DNA of 37,244 bases from Verrucomicrobiota bacterium (GCA_023428915.1 JAEYWL010000106.1:1-37244), one strand, 5' to 3'; numbered from the stretch's first letter, positions 24,604 through 32,762 are shown. Numbers and translations: made by a program. Notes: generated by a model not told the origin, from the letters alone.

Positions 24604-26753
24604 AGATTTTCCGAATAATAGGTATTTAAGGCTGCCTCAATATTATGCACATATTCCTGAACGTTTGTGCGTTCCTCATAACGTTTCAGGGCATAATTAG
24701 ACCATGCTTGATAGAACTCCTCATCTTGCGCCAGGCGGCAGGCAAGCTGGATATACTCATTCACGCTGCCGGAGTCGATAACATGATCGCGGCCAAAATA
24801 TGTGGCCCCATAACGGCCTTGCTGCGGCCCCTCTGAATAATACATGCTTACAATAGGGCAGCCGGCGGCCATTGCATCTAAAATGCCGATGCCGCTGCCA
24901 AAAGGAAATTCGTTTAAATAAGCATCCAGGCTGCGAGCCGTTTGGCTTGGATGGGGCTGAAAGCCAAGCGGGATAAACCGGCCGGCGACTCCATACTCTT
25001 GAAATATAGCATAAAGCCTTTCAGGATTGTGAATATTTCCAATGGGGGCATATATGGCTGTTGGGCATTGCTGTAAAATCGCGGCCACAGCTTGGCACAT
25101 AGCTGTTGTCAAGCGTGTGTCAAGATGGTTTGAGATTGTGGTAAAAGCAAATACTTCTTCCGGAAGTCCAAGGGATTTGCGCGAAAAAGGGGCGGCCTCC
25201 CATTGCTCACGTGCATCCACAACATAAGCTGCCCATGAGCACTGTTCAGCAGGTATAGATAAATTTGCCAAAAGCCTGCTATTTTCTGCGGAGCTCATCA
25301 AATAATAGTCAAAGCAAGGGTATTTTGGAAGTGTGCCGTGATCAAAAAACACTCGGAGAGAAGAACTGCAGCCAGCTGCAGCCAATAAGTGGATGGCATC
25401 AGGGCCATGAAAAACGGCAATATCGATTGACTCTAAAATGTTCTTAAGAAAAGCTACCGCATCAGCATACTTTTGAGAATGATTATCCACGATAACAGAT
25501 ATGCCATTATGTTCAAATTCTTGTATTGTGGCCTCGCCGCGCTCATATGAGCTGGCTGAGACTCTGTCGGGATAAGGATAATCCTCAGCGTGCAGCGTCA
25601 TCCTTTCCGTGCATATGACTTGCGTATGATAGATTTCCCGATTGGTCCATTTACAAAGATTCTTAAGCAAGCGGCTGGGTGCATGGTCGCCATCAATTAT
25701 TTGAGGCACAATGTGAGCCATCCTTAAGGGTGGTTTTGCCTTGGCATGGGGCTTGCGTTTATGCGCCTCGTCTATGATCTGCTGCTGTAAAAAGTCTGGT
25801 TCATGAGGAAAAATTTTTTTTCCAATCGCCCCCTTGTGGGGATCGTACCATTCTTTTAAAGAGTGCTTAATCTCCCAGGCCAGATTTCTTTTTAATCCAT
25901 AGCGCAGGCATTCTTGATGGGCACAATATTGTTTGCAGACAAGATATAAGCTAGCGGCTGCCTCATCGGTTTGTTTGACAATGTAATCTAAAAGGGTATT
26001 GATAACCGGTTTTATGCATGAAGCAGAAGTATTTTTTTTAGCCAAGCCGCTTAAGCCGGCAAAGCTTTCAATCTGCTCTGACGGGTGCAGCTGCAAAATA
26101 TAAAGGCTGCCGGATGGCAAGGCAAGCAGCTCATGGAAAGCAGGTAATTGCAGCAGGTGATATAGGCTGCTTATATTATCTACCAGCATTGCAAATGGCT
26201 CGCTGCCTATCTCATTAATCATTTTTATTAGATCATCAGCCGCTGGAAACATTAAATAAAATGGCCCATCCGATATTAGCATATTATTGAGGCTATATCG
26301 GAAGGGATACCAGGGGCAGTTTTCTGCTTGGGCTTCAAGAACAGCCGCCAGTTTGGGATGCTTTTCTTGCAACACCTGCAGCCCCTTCCGAATTTCCCGG
26401 CGGTCATGCATTTGCTGCATAAAGAGAGGCGGCGCATCAAGTTCTTCCCCGCTACTGGATTGCAGCATATGAAACAGTTCTTGCTCTTGCTCTAGATAGT
26501 TAAGCAAGGGCTCAAACTCCAGCAGTAAGTTGACAGCTGCATTCAATGTTTGCTGCAAAGCCTTGCTGGCCAATAAGAAATCTACAATTGTTCCATGCAC
26601 GCTAGCATCGGCGTAGTTAACCAGCTTCGCCGTTAAGGGATCATTGGCAAAGCGGTCATAACTGATTTCTGAAGATGGCAGAACAAGCTGATATGCCCCT
26701 AGCCTATCCCCTCTCTCAATTGCCTCCTGAAAGTTGCGGGGCAAGTTTTGCAT
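24600..26753 (-). CDS. putative GT-B glycosyltransferase with long helical N-terminal region
   Basis: A 717-residue protein. The first 340 residues are mostly helical and not recognised. From about 345 the pattern is that of a GT-B enzyme: LRMAHIVPQIIDGDHAPSRL, a middle region with VFHGPDAIHLLAAAG and VFFDHGTLPKYP, and a nucleotide-sugar-binding half with YAPIGNIHNPERL, RFIPLGF and EFPFGSGIGILDAMAAGCP near 630. The helical-domain-plus-GT-B plan recalls HMW1C/O-GlcNAc-transferase-like enzymes that modify proteins, but the identity is not certain. The ATG at 26753 is chosen over one 24 nt upstream because GGGA lies at the right distance and it starts one nt after the ubiX stop. It overlaps the GT7 gene by ATGA, so the two should act together. 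Confidence 0.75.
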   Translation of the reverse strand: MQNLPRNFQEAIERGDRLGAYQLVLPSSEISYDRFANDPLTAKLVNYADASVHGTIVDFLLASKALQQTLNAAVNLLLEFEPLLNYLEQEQELFHMLQSSSGEELDAPPLFMQQMHDRREIRKGLQVLQEKHPKLAAVLEAQAENCPWYPFRYSLNNMLISDGPFYLMFPAADDLIKMINEIGSEPFAMLVDNISSLYHLLQLPAFHELLALPSGSLYILQLHPSEQIESFAGLSGLAKKNTSASCIKPVINTLLDYIVKQTDEAAASLYLVCKQYCAHQECLRYGLKRNLAWEIKHSLKEWYDPHKGAIGKKIFPHEPDFLQQQIIDEAHKRKPHAKAKPPLRMAHIVPQIIDGDHAPSRLLKNLCKWTNREIYHTQVICTERMTLHAEDYPYPDRVSASSYERGEATIQEFEHNGISVIVDNHSQKYADAVAFLKNILESIDIAVFHGPDAIHLLAAAGCSSSLRVFFDHGTLPKYPCFDYYLMSSAENSRLLANLSIPAEQCSWAAYVVDAREQWEAAPFSRKSLGLPEEVFAFTTISNHLDTRLTTAMCQAVAAILQQCPTAIYAPIGNIHNPERLYAIFQEYGVAGRFIPLGFQPHPSQTARSLDAYLNEFPFGSGIGILDAMAAGCPIVSMYYSEGPQQGRYGATYFGRDHVIDSGSVNEYIQLACRLAQDEEFYQAWSNYALKRYEERTNVQEYVHNIEAALNTYYSENL

Positions 26754-26754
26754 A

Positions 26755-27339
26755 TTATTCCCAACGCTTATAAGCATACCCTGAAACTCTCAATGCATCC
26801 AACGTTCTGCCTACAATAAACTCTTCGACTTCATCAAGGTTTTTGGGGCGGGTGTACCAGGCTGGAAGCGGGGGCATAATGATGCCTCCCATTCTAGTTA
26901 TGGCCAGCATATTTTCCAAATGAATAGCCGAGAAGGGCGCTTCCCTGGGAACAATGACAAGAGGTTTACGCTCTTTAAGGGCTACGTCGGCAGCGCGCCT
27001 GATCAAGTTATCTGCAAGCCCCATTGCAATGGCTGCCAGGGTTGCCATGCTGCAGGGAATTACAACAGTACCGTCGACAGGGAACGTGCCGCTTGCAATT
27101 GGCGCAGTGAATTCCCCTATTTTATGGCTTACCACAAGGCTTTGCTGCTTGGCAGAAAGTTTGCCGATCATTTTTTCAGGCGAAACCATGGAACTGTCCA
27201 ACTCAGCAACTGCTGTTAAACAGGCATCCTTTGACATGACTATGTGTACTGTATGCCCTAGCCTGGTCAAGGCCTCTAATGTACGGTAAGCTAAAATAAT
27301 GCCCGAAGCCCCGGTAATGCCTAATACATAACGCGCCAT
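26755..27339 (-). CDS. ubiX: UbiX-type flavin prenyltransferase
   Basis: A 194-residue UbiX protein. UbiX joins dimethylallyl phosphate to FMN to give the prenylated flavin used by UbiD decarboxylases. Family motifs: GITGASGI at 8-15 (FMN loop), VVIPCSMATLAAIAMGLADN near 92-111, and VPREAPFSAIHLENML near 130-145, then PPLPAWYTRP. In futalosine-pathway bacteria a UbiX homologue serves menaquinone synthesis, which fits mqnC here and the overlapping ubiA. No ubiD gene is in the window. The start overlaps the 3' end of ubiA by 19 bp. CT220 of C. trachomatis is the likely orthologue. Confidence 0.95.
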   Translation of the reverse strand: MARYVLGITGASGIILAYRTLEALTRLGHTVHIVMSKDACLTAVAELDSSMVSPEKMIGKLSAKQQSLVVSHKIGEFTAPIASGTFPVDGTVVIPCSMATLAAIAMGLADNLIRRAADVALKERKPLVIVPREAPFSAIHLENMLAITRMGGIIMPPLPAWYTRPKNLDEVEEFIVGRTLDALRVSGYAYKRWE

Positions 27340-28220
27340 AAAACAGATCCAATTGTAAAGATAAAAAGCACTAATGCCACACGGCTATTGCACAGAAAAA
27401 ACACCCGGTTTACTGAACCGGTTTCTTTAGCTTCTAATTGCCTGTGATAATAATAATAGACGCCGGCAGCAGCTATTACTCCTATGTAAAATACCAGGTT
27501 GCTGCCGCTTGCAATGGCTGCGCCAAATAAAAAGCAAACCGCGGCAAAATGCAAACAACGCGCGAGTACCACAGCGCGTTTATTGCCCAATGCTACCGGT
27601 ATGCTATGCAACCCTGCAGCCGCATCAAACTCACGGTCTTGCATAGCATAAATGATATCGTTTCCCGCTATGGACAGCAGCAAAGCCCCCCCTAGTAAAA
27701 ATGGGGGCAAAGCCAATGCGCCAGTAACTGCAGCCCAGGCAAAAACAGGTCCTAGAGAAGCCACTAAGCCTAAAATAAAATGGCAGCCAGCTGTCAGCCG
27801 TTTAGTGTAAGAGTAGGCAAAAATCAAGCCTGCTGCTATAGGAGAAAGCATAAAGCACAAAGGATTGATCAAATAGCAAAACCCCATGAAAGCTCCTAAA
27901 TATCCCCAGGCCAGCATGCTAACTAGCGGCGCAGACATTTCTCCCCTCGGCAGCATGCGATGCGCAGTGCGGGGGTTAGCTGCATCAATATGCCGATCAA
28001 TCACGCGATTAAAACACATACCCGCCATGCGCGCTGTTGCAAATGCGCCGACTATCCAAATCCAGACCCGCCAATCTTGCAAAAAGTTTATGGTGGATGG
28101 GTCTTTGGCAGAAAAAGGAAGCAAAGCGCTTGTCAATACCCAGGGCAAACCAAAAACTGTCTCTCGCAAGCGTACGAGTTTGCTAATTTTACTAAACATA
28201 ATAGAAAGATATTGAACCAT
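27321..28220 (-). CDS. ubiA: UbiA-family prenyltransferase (menaquinone branch)
   Basis: A 299-residue integral membrane prenyltransferase with about eight or nine hydrophobic segments. It attaches a polyprenyl chain to the aromatic precursor, probably the naphthoate made by the futalosine route (MqnP role). The two aspartate-rich motifs that bind prenyl diphosphate and Mg are present: NRVIDRHID at 71-79 and YAMQDREFD at 191-199. The ATG at 28220 has no clear Shine-Dalgarno sequence; an internal ATG seven codons in is an alternative. ubiX overlaps its end. It is divergent from the LOG gene across a 44-bp gap. CT219 of C. trachomatis is the likely orthologue. Confidence 0.93.
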   Translation of the reverse strand: MVQYLSIMFSKISKLVRLRETVFGLPWVLTSALLPFSAKDPSTINFLQDWRVWIWIVGAFATARMAGMCFNRVIDRHIDAANPRTAHRMLPRGEMSAPLVSMLAWGYLGAFMGFCYLINPLCFMLSPIAAGLIFAYSYTKRLTAGCHFILGLVASLGPVFAWAAVTGALALPPFLLGGALLLSIAGNDIIYAMQDREFDAAAGLHSIPVALGNKRAVVLARCLHFAAVCFLFGAAIASGSNLVFYIGVIAAAGVYYYYHRQLEAKETGSVNRVFFLCNSRVALVLFIFTIGSVLWRVMY

Positions 28221-28264
28221 TTTTTTTACAGTGTATCATTACTTTTATTTAAAAAGGAACCACT

Positions 28265-28951
28265 ATGCCGACCAACCGCAATTTTGATGACGTTGAAAAA
28301 TTAGCGACCACTGACTCCTGGCGCGCGTTAAGAATTCTCTCAGAATTTGTCGATGGTTTTGACACCATGACAAATATCGGCCCTTCCGTTTCTATTTTTG
28401 GCTCTGCACGTTTACCTGTCGAAAGCAATTATTACAAACTAGCTGCAGAGGTGGCTAAAAACATAGTACAAAAAGGATTTGCTGTTATTACCGGCGGAGG
28501 GCCGGGCATTATGGAAGCAGCTAACAAGGGCGCCAAAGAAATTAACGGGGCTTCTTGCGGCCTGGTCATAGATCTGCCATTCGAAGCCGAACCCAACCGA
28601 TTTATCGACCCTAAATTCAGACTGCAATTCCGCTATTTTTTTGTCCGAAAAGTGATGTTTATCCGCTATGCGCAAGGCTATGTCTTCCTCCCTGGCGGCT
28701 TTGGCACTTTGGATGAATTATTTGAAGCGCTTACTTTAATTCAAACTAAAAAAATTCATCCCTTTCCAATTTATTTAATGGGTAAATCCTATTGGACTGG
28801 AATGATGGATTGGCTAAAAACCACTGTCCTTGAGCATAAGTGCATCGATCAATCCGATTTAAATATGCTGATTTTTACCGATGACCCTGAAGAAGTCGCT
28901 AACGGCATTGAACGCCACTACCAACGCGACCGCGCCTTGCGTAATTTTTAA
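28265..28951 (+). CDS. LOG-family nucleotide 5'-monophosphate phosphoribohydrolase
   Basis: A 228-residue LOG-family protein (often labelled lysine decarboxylase-like in databases, which is wrong for function). It carries SIFGSARLP near 43-51, ITGGGPGIMEAANKGA at 75-90, and the catalytic PGGFGTLDELFE at 143-154. Related enzymes cut the N-glycosidic bond of AMP or of cytokinin nucleotides, or of other purine monophosphates (PpnN). The true substrate here is unknown; nucleotide salvage is a reasonable guess. AAAAGGAACC lies before the ATG. The next 94 bp to the following gene are very AT-rich and may hold its promoter. Confidence 0.9.
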   Translation: MPTNRNFDDVEKLATTDSWRALRILSEFVDGFDTMTNIGPSVSIFGSARLPVESNYYKLAAEVAKNIVQKGFAVITGGGPGIMEAANKGAKEINGASCGLVIDLPFEAEPNRFIDPKFRLQFRYFFVRKVMFIRYAQGYVFLPGGFGTLDELFEALTLIQTKKIHPFPIYLMGKSYWTGMMDWLKTTVLEHKCIDQSDLNMLIFTDDPEEVANGIERHYQRDRALRNF

Positions 28952-29045
28952 CAACTACCTTAATAAAAACCTAACAATTTCTTAATAAAACATTAATAAT
29001 TTTTACTTATTCTTTTTTAAAATTAAAACAATGAGTAATTAATTT

Positions 29046-30104
29046 ATGCTTGTATCTGGGGCAAAATCTACCCAACAAACCATTGCTGCTGCATTTCCAA
29101 TTCCATCAGAAGACATAGGACCTATACAAGACAGTTTAACAGCTAGCACTGCAAAGAATATATGCACAACTATCACGCTATTGTCTATTCAACAAGAAGG
29201 CGCCCCGGAAAAAATCGGCAAAACTTTTCCAGTGTTTGTTGCCCATAAAGAAATTTTATTTACTCTTGAAGTGCCTGAAAAATTTAATGCAGATCCTTCT
29301 TGGAATTCCCTAAGCATAAGAAAAAATAAGCTCGGTATGTTCCAACAAGCAGCTGAACCTAAAAAATGGAACCTCAATAATAATGAGAAGAAGGTTACCC
29401 TTACAATCTTATTTAAAGAAAAAAATAAGAAATCAAAGTTTCCAGGCAAGTGTACTTATGAAATTATCTTAAATCGTATTAGTTTAATTAATGAACTCCT
29501 ATTAGTTACTAATGAGCATGAACAAACAATGCTTGCTAATGGAAACCCTGACATTTTGCCAAAAGAGAGAAAGGATATTCTATGTAAAACAAGCTGGTGG
29601 CCAACCTTTGAGTTTGAAAATAAAACAGAACAATCAGAAAGTGAACCTAAAAAAAGGAAAATAGCATCGACAACCGCAGATACCCTTCCGAAAAAACGTA
29701 TTAACGCTGATGCAAAGTCTTCTTCCCCCTCTCCTCCTCCTGCACTTCCAAAGCTAACCGGTCCTTTGTCATCTTCAGCAATTAATAGAATAGTTTCTGC
29801 TTCCCCTGAAAGTTCGCCTCCCCTCCCTCCTGCTAAGTTTGCATCCCTTGCAACAGCTGCTCGCGAGAATATAGTAGAAAATAAACTTAACTGCAATACG
29901 CTGATTTTTAATCAAATTTTAGGAAAGCTTGGTTCAATTAGTAATAATTTACAGCTTCTTGAAAAAAGAATATCCTCTGTTGAGATTAAACTAATTAGTT
30001 TAGAAAATGAAATTTCCGGTAAAAAACTAACAAATGATACAGCAAACTCGAATAACCAAATAAATCCTCAATCAAATTTGAGAATCCAGGCTCTTCTTAA
30101 TTAA
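29046..30104 (+). CDS. putative effector 1: SWW domain, double basic NLS-like linker, coiled coil
   Basis: A 352-residue protein of no recognised family, paralogous to the next gene. Residues 61-192 form a domain that begins FPVFVAHKEILFTLEV and ends at SWW (183-185). It is followed by a basic, Ser/Pro-rich linker with PKKRKI at 201-206 and PKKRIN at 215-220, close to the classical monopartite nuclear import signal K[KR]x[KR]. A helical coiled-coil stretch covers 282-326. There is no signal peptide. Lysine, asparagine and serine are abundant and codons are A-rich. No Shine-Dalgarno sequence is visible. A secreted, nucleus-targeted protein is an inference from the motifs. The stop codon lies inside the TTAA tip of the palindrome that follows. 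Confidence 0.75.
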   Translation: MLVSGAKSTQQTIAAAFPIPSEDIGPIQDSLTASTAKNICTTITLLSIQQEGAPEKIGKTFPVFVAHKEILFTLEVPEKFNADPSWNSLSIRKNKLGMFQQAAEPKKWNLNNNEKKVTLTILFKEKNKKSKFPGKCTYEIILNRISLINELLLVTNEHEQTMLANGNPDILPKERKDILCKTSWWPTFEFENKTEQSESEPKKRKIASTTADTLPKKRINADAKSSSPSPPPALPKLTGPLSSSAINRIVSASPESSPPLPPAKFASLATAARENIVENKLNCNTLIFNQILGKLGSISNNLQLLEKRISSVEIKLISLENEISGKKLTNDTANSNNQINPQSNLRIQALLN

Positions 30105-30200
30105 AACCCGGCTTGCTACCTTCTAAGGGTCAGATTCGAGTTCTTAGAGAGAAAAAACTTTCGAATATGACTTATTATAAGGTAGCAAGCTGGGTTTTAA
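30101..30200. repeat. TTAA-bounded palindromic repeat, copy 2
   Basis: A 100-bp imperfect palindrome between the two paralogous effector genes. The outer 22-bp arms, starting TTAAAACCCGGCTTGC and ending GGGTTTTAA, differ at one position, and TTAA lies at both tips. The inner part continues the symmetry around ATTCGA. It shares CTTGCTACCTTCTAAG and TCAGATTCGAG with copy 1 at 16415-16484. It starts on the stop codon of the first effector gene. Confidence 0.85.
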
Positions 30201-30230
30201 TTCATCTAAAATAAATAATTAAGTATACAA

Positions 30231-31331
30231 ATGCAAAATACCAGTTTAATAACAAAAAGTTCCGCTTTTTCGGTCCAGACTGTTTTAGTGGCGAATTCCT
30301 TAGAACAAGCCGAAGAAGCCTTACAAGCACCTGTAGTAGAAACATCCAATAAAGTTGCAGCAGCTTCAACACCTGCTGTTATCGATAATTTGAGTTATAT
30401 ACCTAAAGGAAAAAAGGCAAAGGTTTTTGTGGTGTATTCCCAACCACAACCTCCAACTGTTGCCGCCAATATTGCGGCTGAAGAAAAGGGCCCAGGAAAA
30501 AGAGCCTTGCAGGAACAGGAGAATGATGAACCTGAGGCCCCTAAGCAAAAACGGATAAACGCAAGTCCTGAGCCTTCGCATCTACCTTCACCCAATAATG
30601 CACAACAAACCTTTCCAGAAATTTCTGCAAGCTCTCTTAAACAAGATGCGATTCCAAAACATTTTAGCGCTAAATTTCCACTCTTAATAAATAGAAGGAT
30701 CACAATTATTTTAAACATTTCAGATGAGACTTTAAAGCAACTTTTTCTTGAAAAAAAAGTTGTAGTAACTCGAAAAGATATAACCGGAACAAGTGAAATT
30801 TTTTCTCCGCATTCTCTTACTCATGAGAGTTCTCCAAACAAGCCAAATCACAGCCACCTTCTCTTAACAATAAACAAAAATACTGCTTCAGGAGGCAACT
30901 ATCTTTATAGCGTTACAGTAAATAATGTGCCTGTTGCAAAAGACATGTTTATTTTAAGAGATCTAAAAAGACTTTATTCATTATTCATTAGAGGAACCGA
31001 AGGAATGCGGGAGGGAAATAGATTCAAAAGAGAAAGGACAAATTTTATTGAACAAATAAGTTGGTGGAGAGATTTTAATAGCTACAGAAAAACTGTTATA
31101 CCAAAAGTTATTAATGGTATCCTTTTTCTTACTCAAAAAGATAATACAACTGATACCCAGCAGGCCGCTCTTTCTGTAAATAATGTGAATTCAGGAAATG
31201 ACGCAGCATTCCTGCAGGAAATCCTAAAAAAGCTCGAGAATGTAGACAATACGATAGATGCACTTTACGGAAGAGTAGCAATTATCGAAAATACTATATC
31301 TAATATACATCAACAAATGGACCAATTCTAA
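30231..31331 (+). CDS. putative effector 2: basic NLS-like linker, SWW domain, coiled coil
   Basis: A 366-residue paralogue of the preceding gene. Its globular domain spans about 148-279, from KFPLLINRRITIILNI to the shared SWW (277-279); a coiled-coil tail covers 325-364. The linker EAPKQKRINASPEPS (PKQKRIN at 104-110) resembles LPKKRINADAK of the partner but stands before the domain, not after it. A second basic patch, KGKKAK, is at 59-64. There is no signal peptide, membrane segment or recognised family. No Shine-Dalgarno sequence is seen before the ATG. A host-directed protein is likely from context and motifs, not shown. Confidence 0.75.
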   Translation: MQNTSLITKSSAFSVQTVLVANSLEQAEEALQAPVVETSNKVAAASTPAVIDNLSYIPKGKKAKVFVVYSQPQPPTVAANIAAEEKGPGKRALQEQENDEPEAPKQKRINASPEPSHLPSPNNAQQTFPEISASSLKQDAIPKHFSAKFPLLINRRITIILNISDETLKQLFLEKKVVVTRKDITGTSEIFSPHSLTHESSPNKPNHSHLLLTINKNTASGGNYLYSVTVNNVPVAKDMFILRDLKRLYSLFIRGTEGMREGNRFKRERTNFIEQISWWRDFNSYRKTVIPKVINGILFLTQKDNTTDTQQAALSVNNVNSGNDAAFLQEILKKLENVDNTIDALYGRVAIIENTISNIHQQMDQF

Positions 31332-31345
31332 AACCCAACAGTAAT

Positions 31346-31390
31346 ATGTTCGACAAGTCGAACATGGGGAAAGCTGCGACGAGTCGCAGC
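31346..31390. repeat. two back-to-back short hairpins
   Basis: ATGTTCGAC/GTCGAACAT (31346-31365) and GCTGCGAC/GTCGCAGC (31373-31390) are two adjacent palindromes with loops of only 2 nt as written. The second runs into ACTCCAAAT (31391-31399), and on the minus strand the unit reads ATTTGGAGTGCTGCGACTCG, which is repeated at 37187-37208. They lie in the gap between the convergent effector 2 and Inc-like genes and may terminate both. Confidence 0.65.
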
Positions 31391-31469
31391 ACTCCAAATA
31401 AAAGATGTCTAATAATACAATTTGGATGAGAAGAAAGATCAAGACTTGCTATCAGCTTGCATAAGGTCC

Positions 31470-31940
31470 TCAGACGCCCATGCGCTGGCGGAAATTAGGG
31501 CCGGTGCCTGGACAATGCATTCTATAACCATTTGCATGCATGGAATTATTGTCCACTCTCGGCTGATATCTAGGCACATTGTATTCTCTATGGTATGGCC
31601 TTGGATAGTTCGGATAAGAATGCTGGTATCCTGTAGAATAGCAACGGTTTGCATTTGAGCGAAAAAAGGGAAAATGAAATCCTGAACTGCAACTCTCTCC
31701 GCCGCTGAATGCTCCATAGAGTGATGTAAGACAGATAATGGCAAAAACCCCTAAAATAATGACGCCATCAGGAGTCGGTAAAAATGCTGCTGTAACTACT
31801 GCTGCCATAAAGGTAAAAAAAGCCACTGCAAGGCAGCTTGTACGCCGGTCAGCTTGGCTTAAAGAAAATCCTCCCTTGCTGCATTCTTGAGCAAAACTCA
31901 GTTTTATCATTTGCGCAGCCAGGCTTTTTACAGCTTCCAT
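31470..31940 (-). CDS. small two-helix membrane protein, Inc-like
   Basis: A 156-residue protein with no recognised domain. Two hydrophobic helices at about 36-54 and 59-77 are separated by only the short PTPDG turn; the 35-residue N terminus and 78-residue tail are polar. The tail is rich in Tyr, Pro, His and Asn (GYQHSYPNYPRPYHREYNVP). A closely spaced helical hairpin is the bilobed hydrophobic signature of chlamydial inclusion membrane (Inc) proteins, which are type III secreted and show both ends to the host cytosol. The ATG at 31940 follows a GGAGG site by 9 nt, so it is preferred to an in-frame TTG. Inc identity is an inference from topology. Confidence 0.7.
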   Translation of the reverse strand: MEAVKSLAAQMIKLSFAQECSKGGFSLSQADRRTSCLAVAFFTFMAAVVTAAFLPTPDGVIILGVFAIICLTSLYGAFSGGESCSSGFHFPFFRSNANRCYSTGYQHSYPNYPRPYHREYNVPRYQPRVDNNSMHANGYRMHCPGTGPNFRQRMGV

Positions 31941-31975
31941 AATCAACTACCTCCAATTGCCGGTTATTATTAATT

Positions 31976-32030
31976 GAGAGGCGGGCAAATAATGATCAAG
32001 CCCCCTCGAATCATCGATCTGCTGCCTCTC
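31976..32030 (-). terminator. imperfect hairpin between the DG[ST]xW gene and the Inc-like gene
   Basis: GAGAGGC (31976-31982) pairs with GCCTCTC (32024-32030), and inner complementary bases (ATGATC/GATCAT-like) extend the fold. It sits 9 nt after the stop of the minus-strand gene at 32040 and just before the Inc-like gene, so it may end the first transcript or lie in the leader of the second. Confidence 0.35.
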
Positions 32031-32039
32031 GGTTTGTTT

Positions 32040-32762
32040 TTAGTTTAATGTACTTACAGAAATATAGGTCTTGCGGCTTAAATTTATAAGGATGTAAGGA
32101 TTAAAATAGGAAGATAGTCCTTTGTTTACACCAATAACGATGCTGTTATTGATTTCCCAATTATGCAAGGTGGCATTGCTAAATGAAGAGACATTCCAAT
32201 AAGTGCCGTCATTTAACAAAATTCGGCCATTTTTCTTATCGATAAATTTAAGGCAGCGTACATATGGGCTGTCAAAGTAGGGGAACTGTGTCATATAAAC
32301 TGCAGCTGTCTCACCAGTTTCCATATTGACAATTGTATATGGATATGTCGACCAGCTGCTGTTTGGTTGAATATATAAACGATCCGACTGTTCTGAGCCG
32401 TTATTTGTTGCCACATTTTTCCAGTTCTGCACTTTATAGCGGTCATACCAGCGGACTTCCCATACAGAACCATCCATAAGCTCAATACTGCTGCCTTCAA
32501 AGCCGATATTCATGGCCCAAAGATATGCACGGGGATCTACTTCAAATTGTGCAGCAGCCTCCAAATACATATTCTCTGTGATTCCCTGTTCCGCAAATTC
32601 TGCTAAAGCAGCCTCTTCTTCATTTGCTTGATTGAGGGGTTCTTCGGCTGCATTTTCAACCAGGACTGGCGTATCGTATAGCGGTTCTGCGGCTTCTTCG
32701 GCAGCCAAGGGCGAGGCTGTGATAAGCAGTGCTGACAGTAGCTTGTAAATTTGTTTTTTCAT
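32040..32762 (-). CDS. exported protein with two DG[ST]xW repeats, paralogue B
   Basis: A 240-residue protein with a Sec signal peptide (MKKQIYKLLSALLITASPLA, cleavage likely around A20-A21), then an acidic Glu/Ala-rich segment to about 60. Two related units of about 70 residues follow: SSIELMDGSVWEVRWYD with W at 114 and DRLYI, and GRILLNDGTYWNVSSFS with W at 202 and NNSIVIGVN; each ends in a Y..I.NL/NM strand. The core motif is L.DG[ST].W.V. The protein is expected in the periplasm, outer membrane or outside. AAGGAG precedes the ATG. The family is unknown to me; its tandem paralogue lies upstream at 32888-33598. Confidence 0.8.
   Translation of the reverse strand: MKKQIYKLLSALLITASPLAAEEAAEPLYDTPVLVENAAEEPLNQANEEEAALAEFAEQGITENMYLEAAAQFEVDPRAYLWAMNIGFEGSSIELMDGSVWEVRWYDRYKVQNWKNVATNNGSEQSDRLYIQPNSSWSTYPYTIVNMETGETAAVYMTQFPYFDSPYVRCLKFIDKKNGRILLNDGTYWNVSSFSNATLHNWEINNSIVIGVNKGLSSYFNPYILINLSRKTYISVSTLN

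Noticed and set aside
28952..29045. Promoter for the first effector gene
   Set aside because: The stretch is so AT-rich that many -10-like hexamers occur; none has a convincing -35 partner at 16-18 nt.
29456..29896. Minus-strand ORF of 146 codons in the first effector gene
   Set aside because: It is antisense to the Ser/Pro-rich linker and its composition follows from that; no start signal or similarity.
29046..31331. Toxin-antitoxin or phage-defence pair
   Set aside because: The two genes are similar in length, share a domain and lack toxin, nuclease or antitoxin motifs; a duplicated effector pair explains them better.
31439..31744. Alternative reading frame of 101 codons across the Inc-like gene
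   Set aside because: It has no Shine-Dalgarno sequence, whereas the overlapping frame has GGAGG and two plausible membrane helices.
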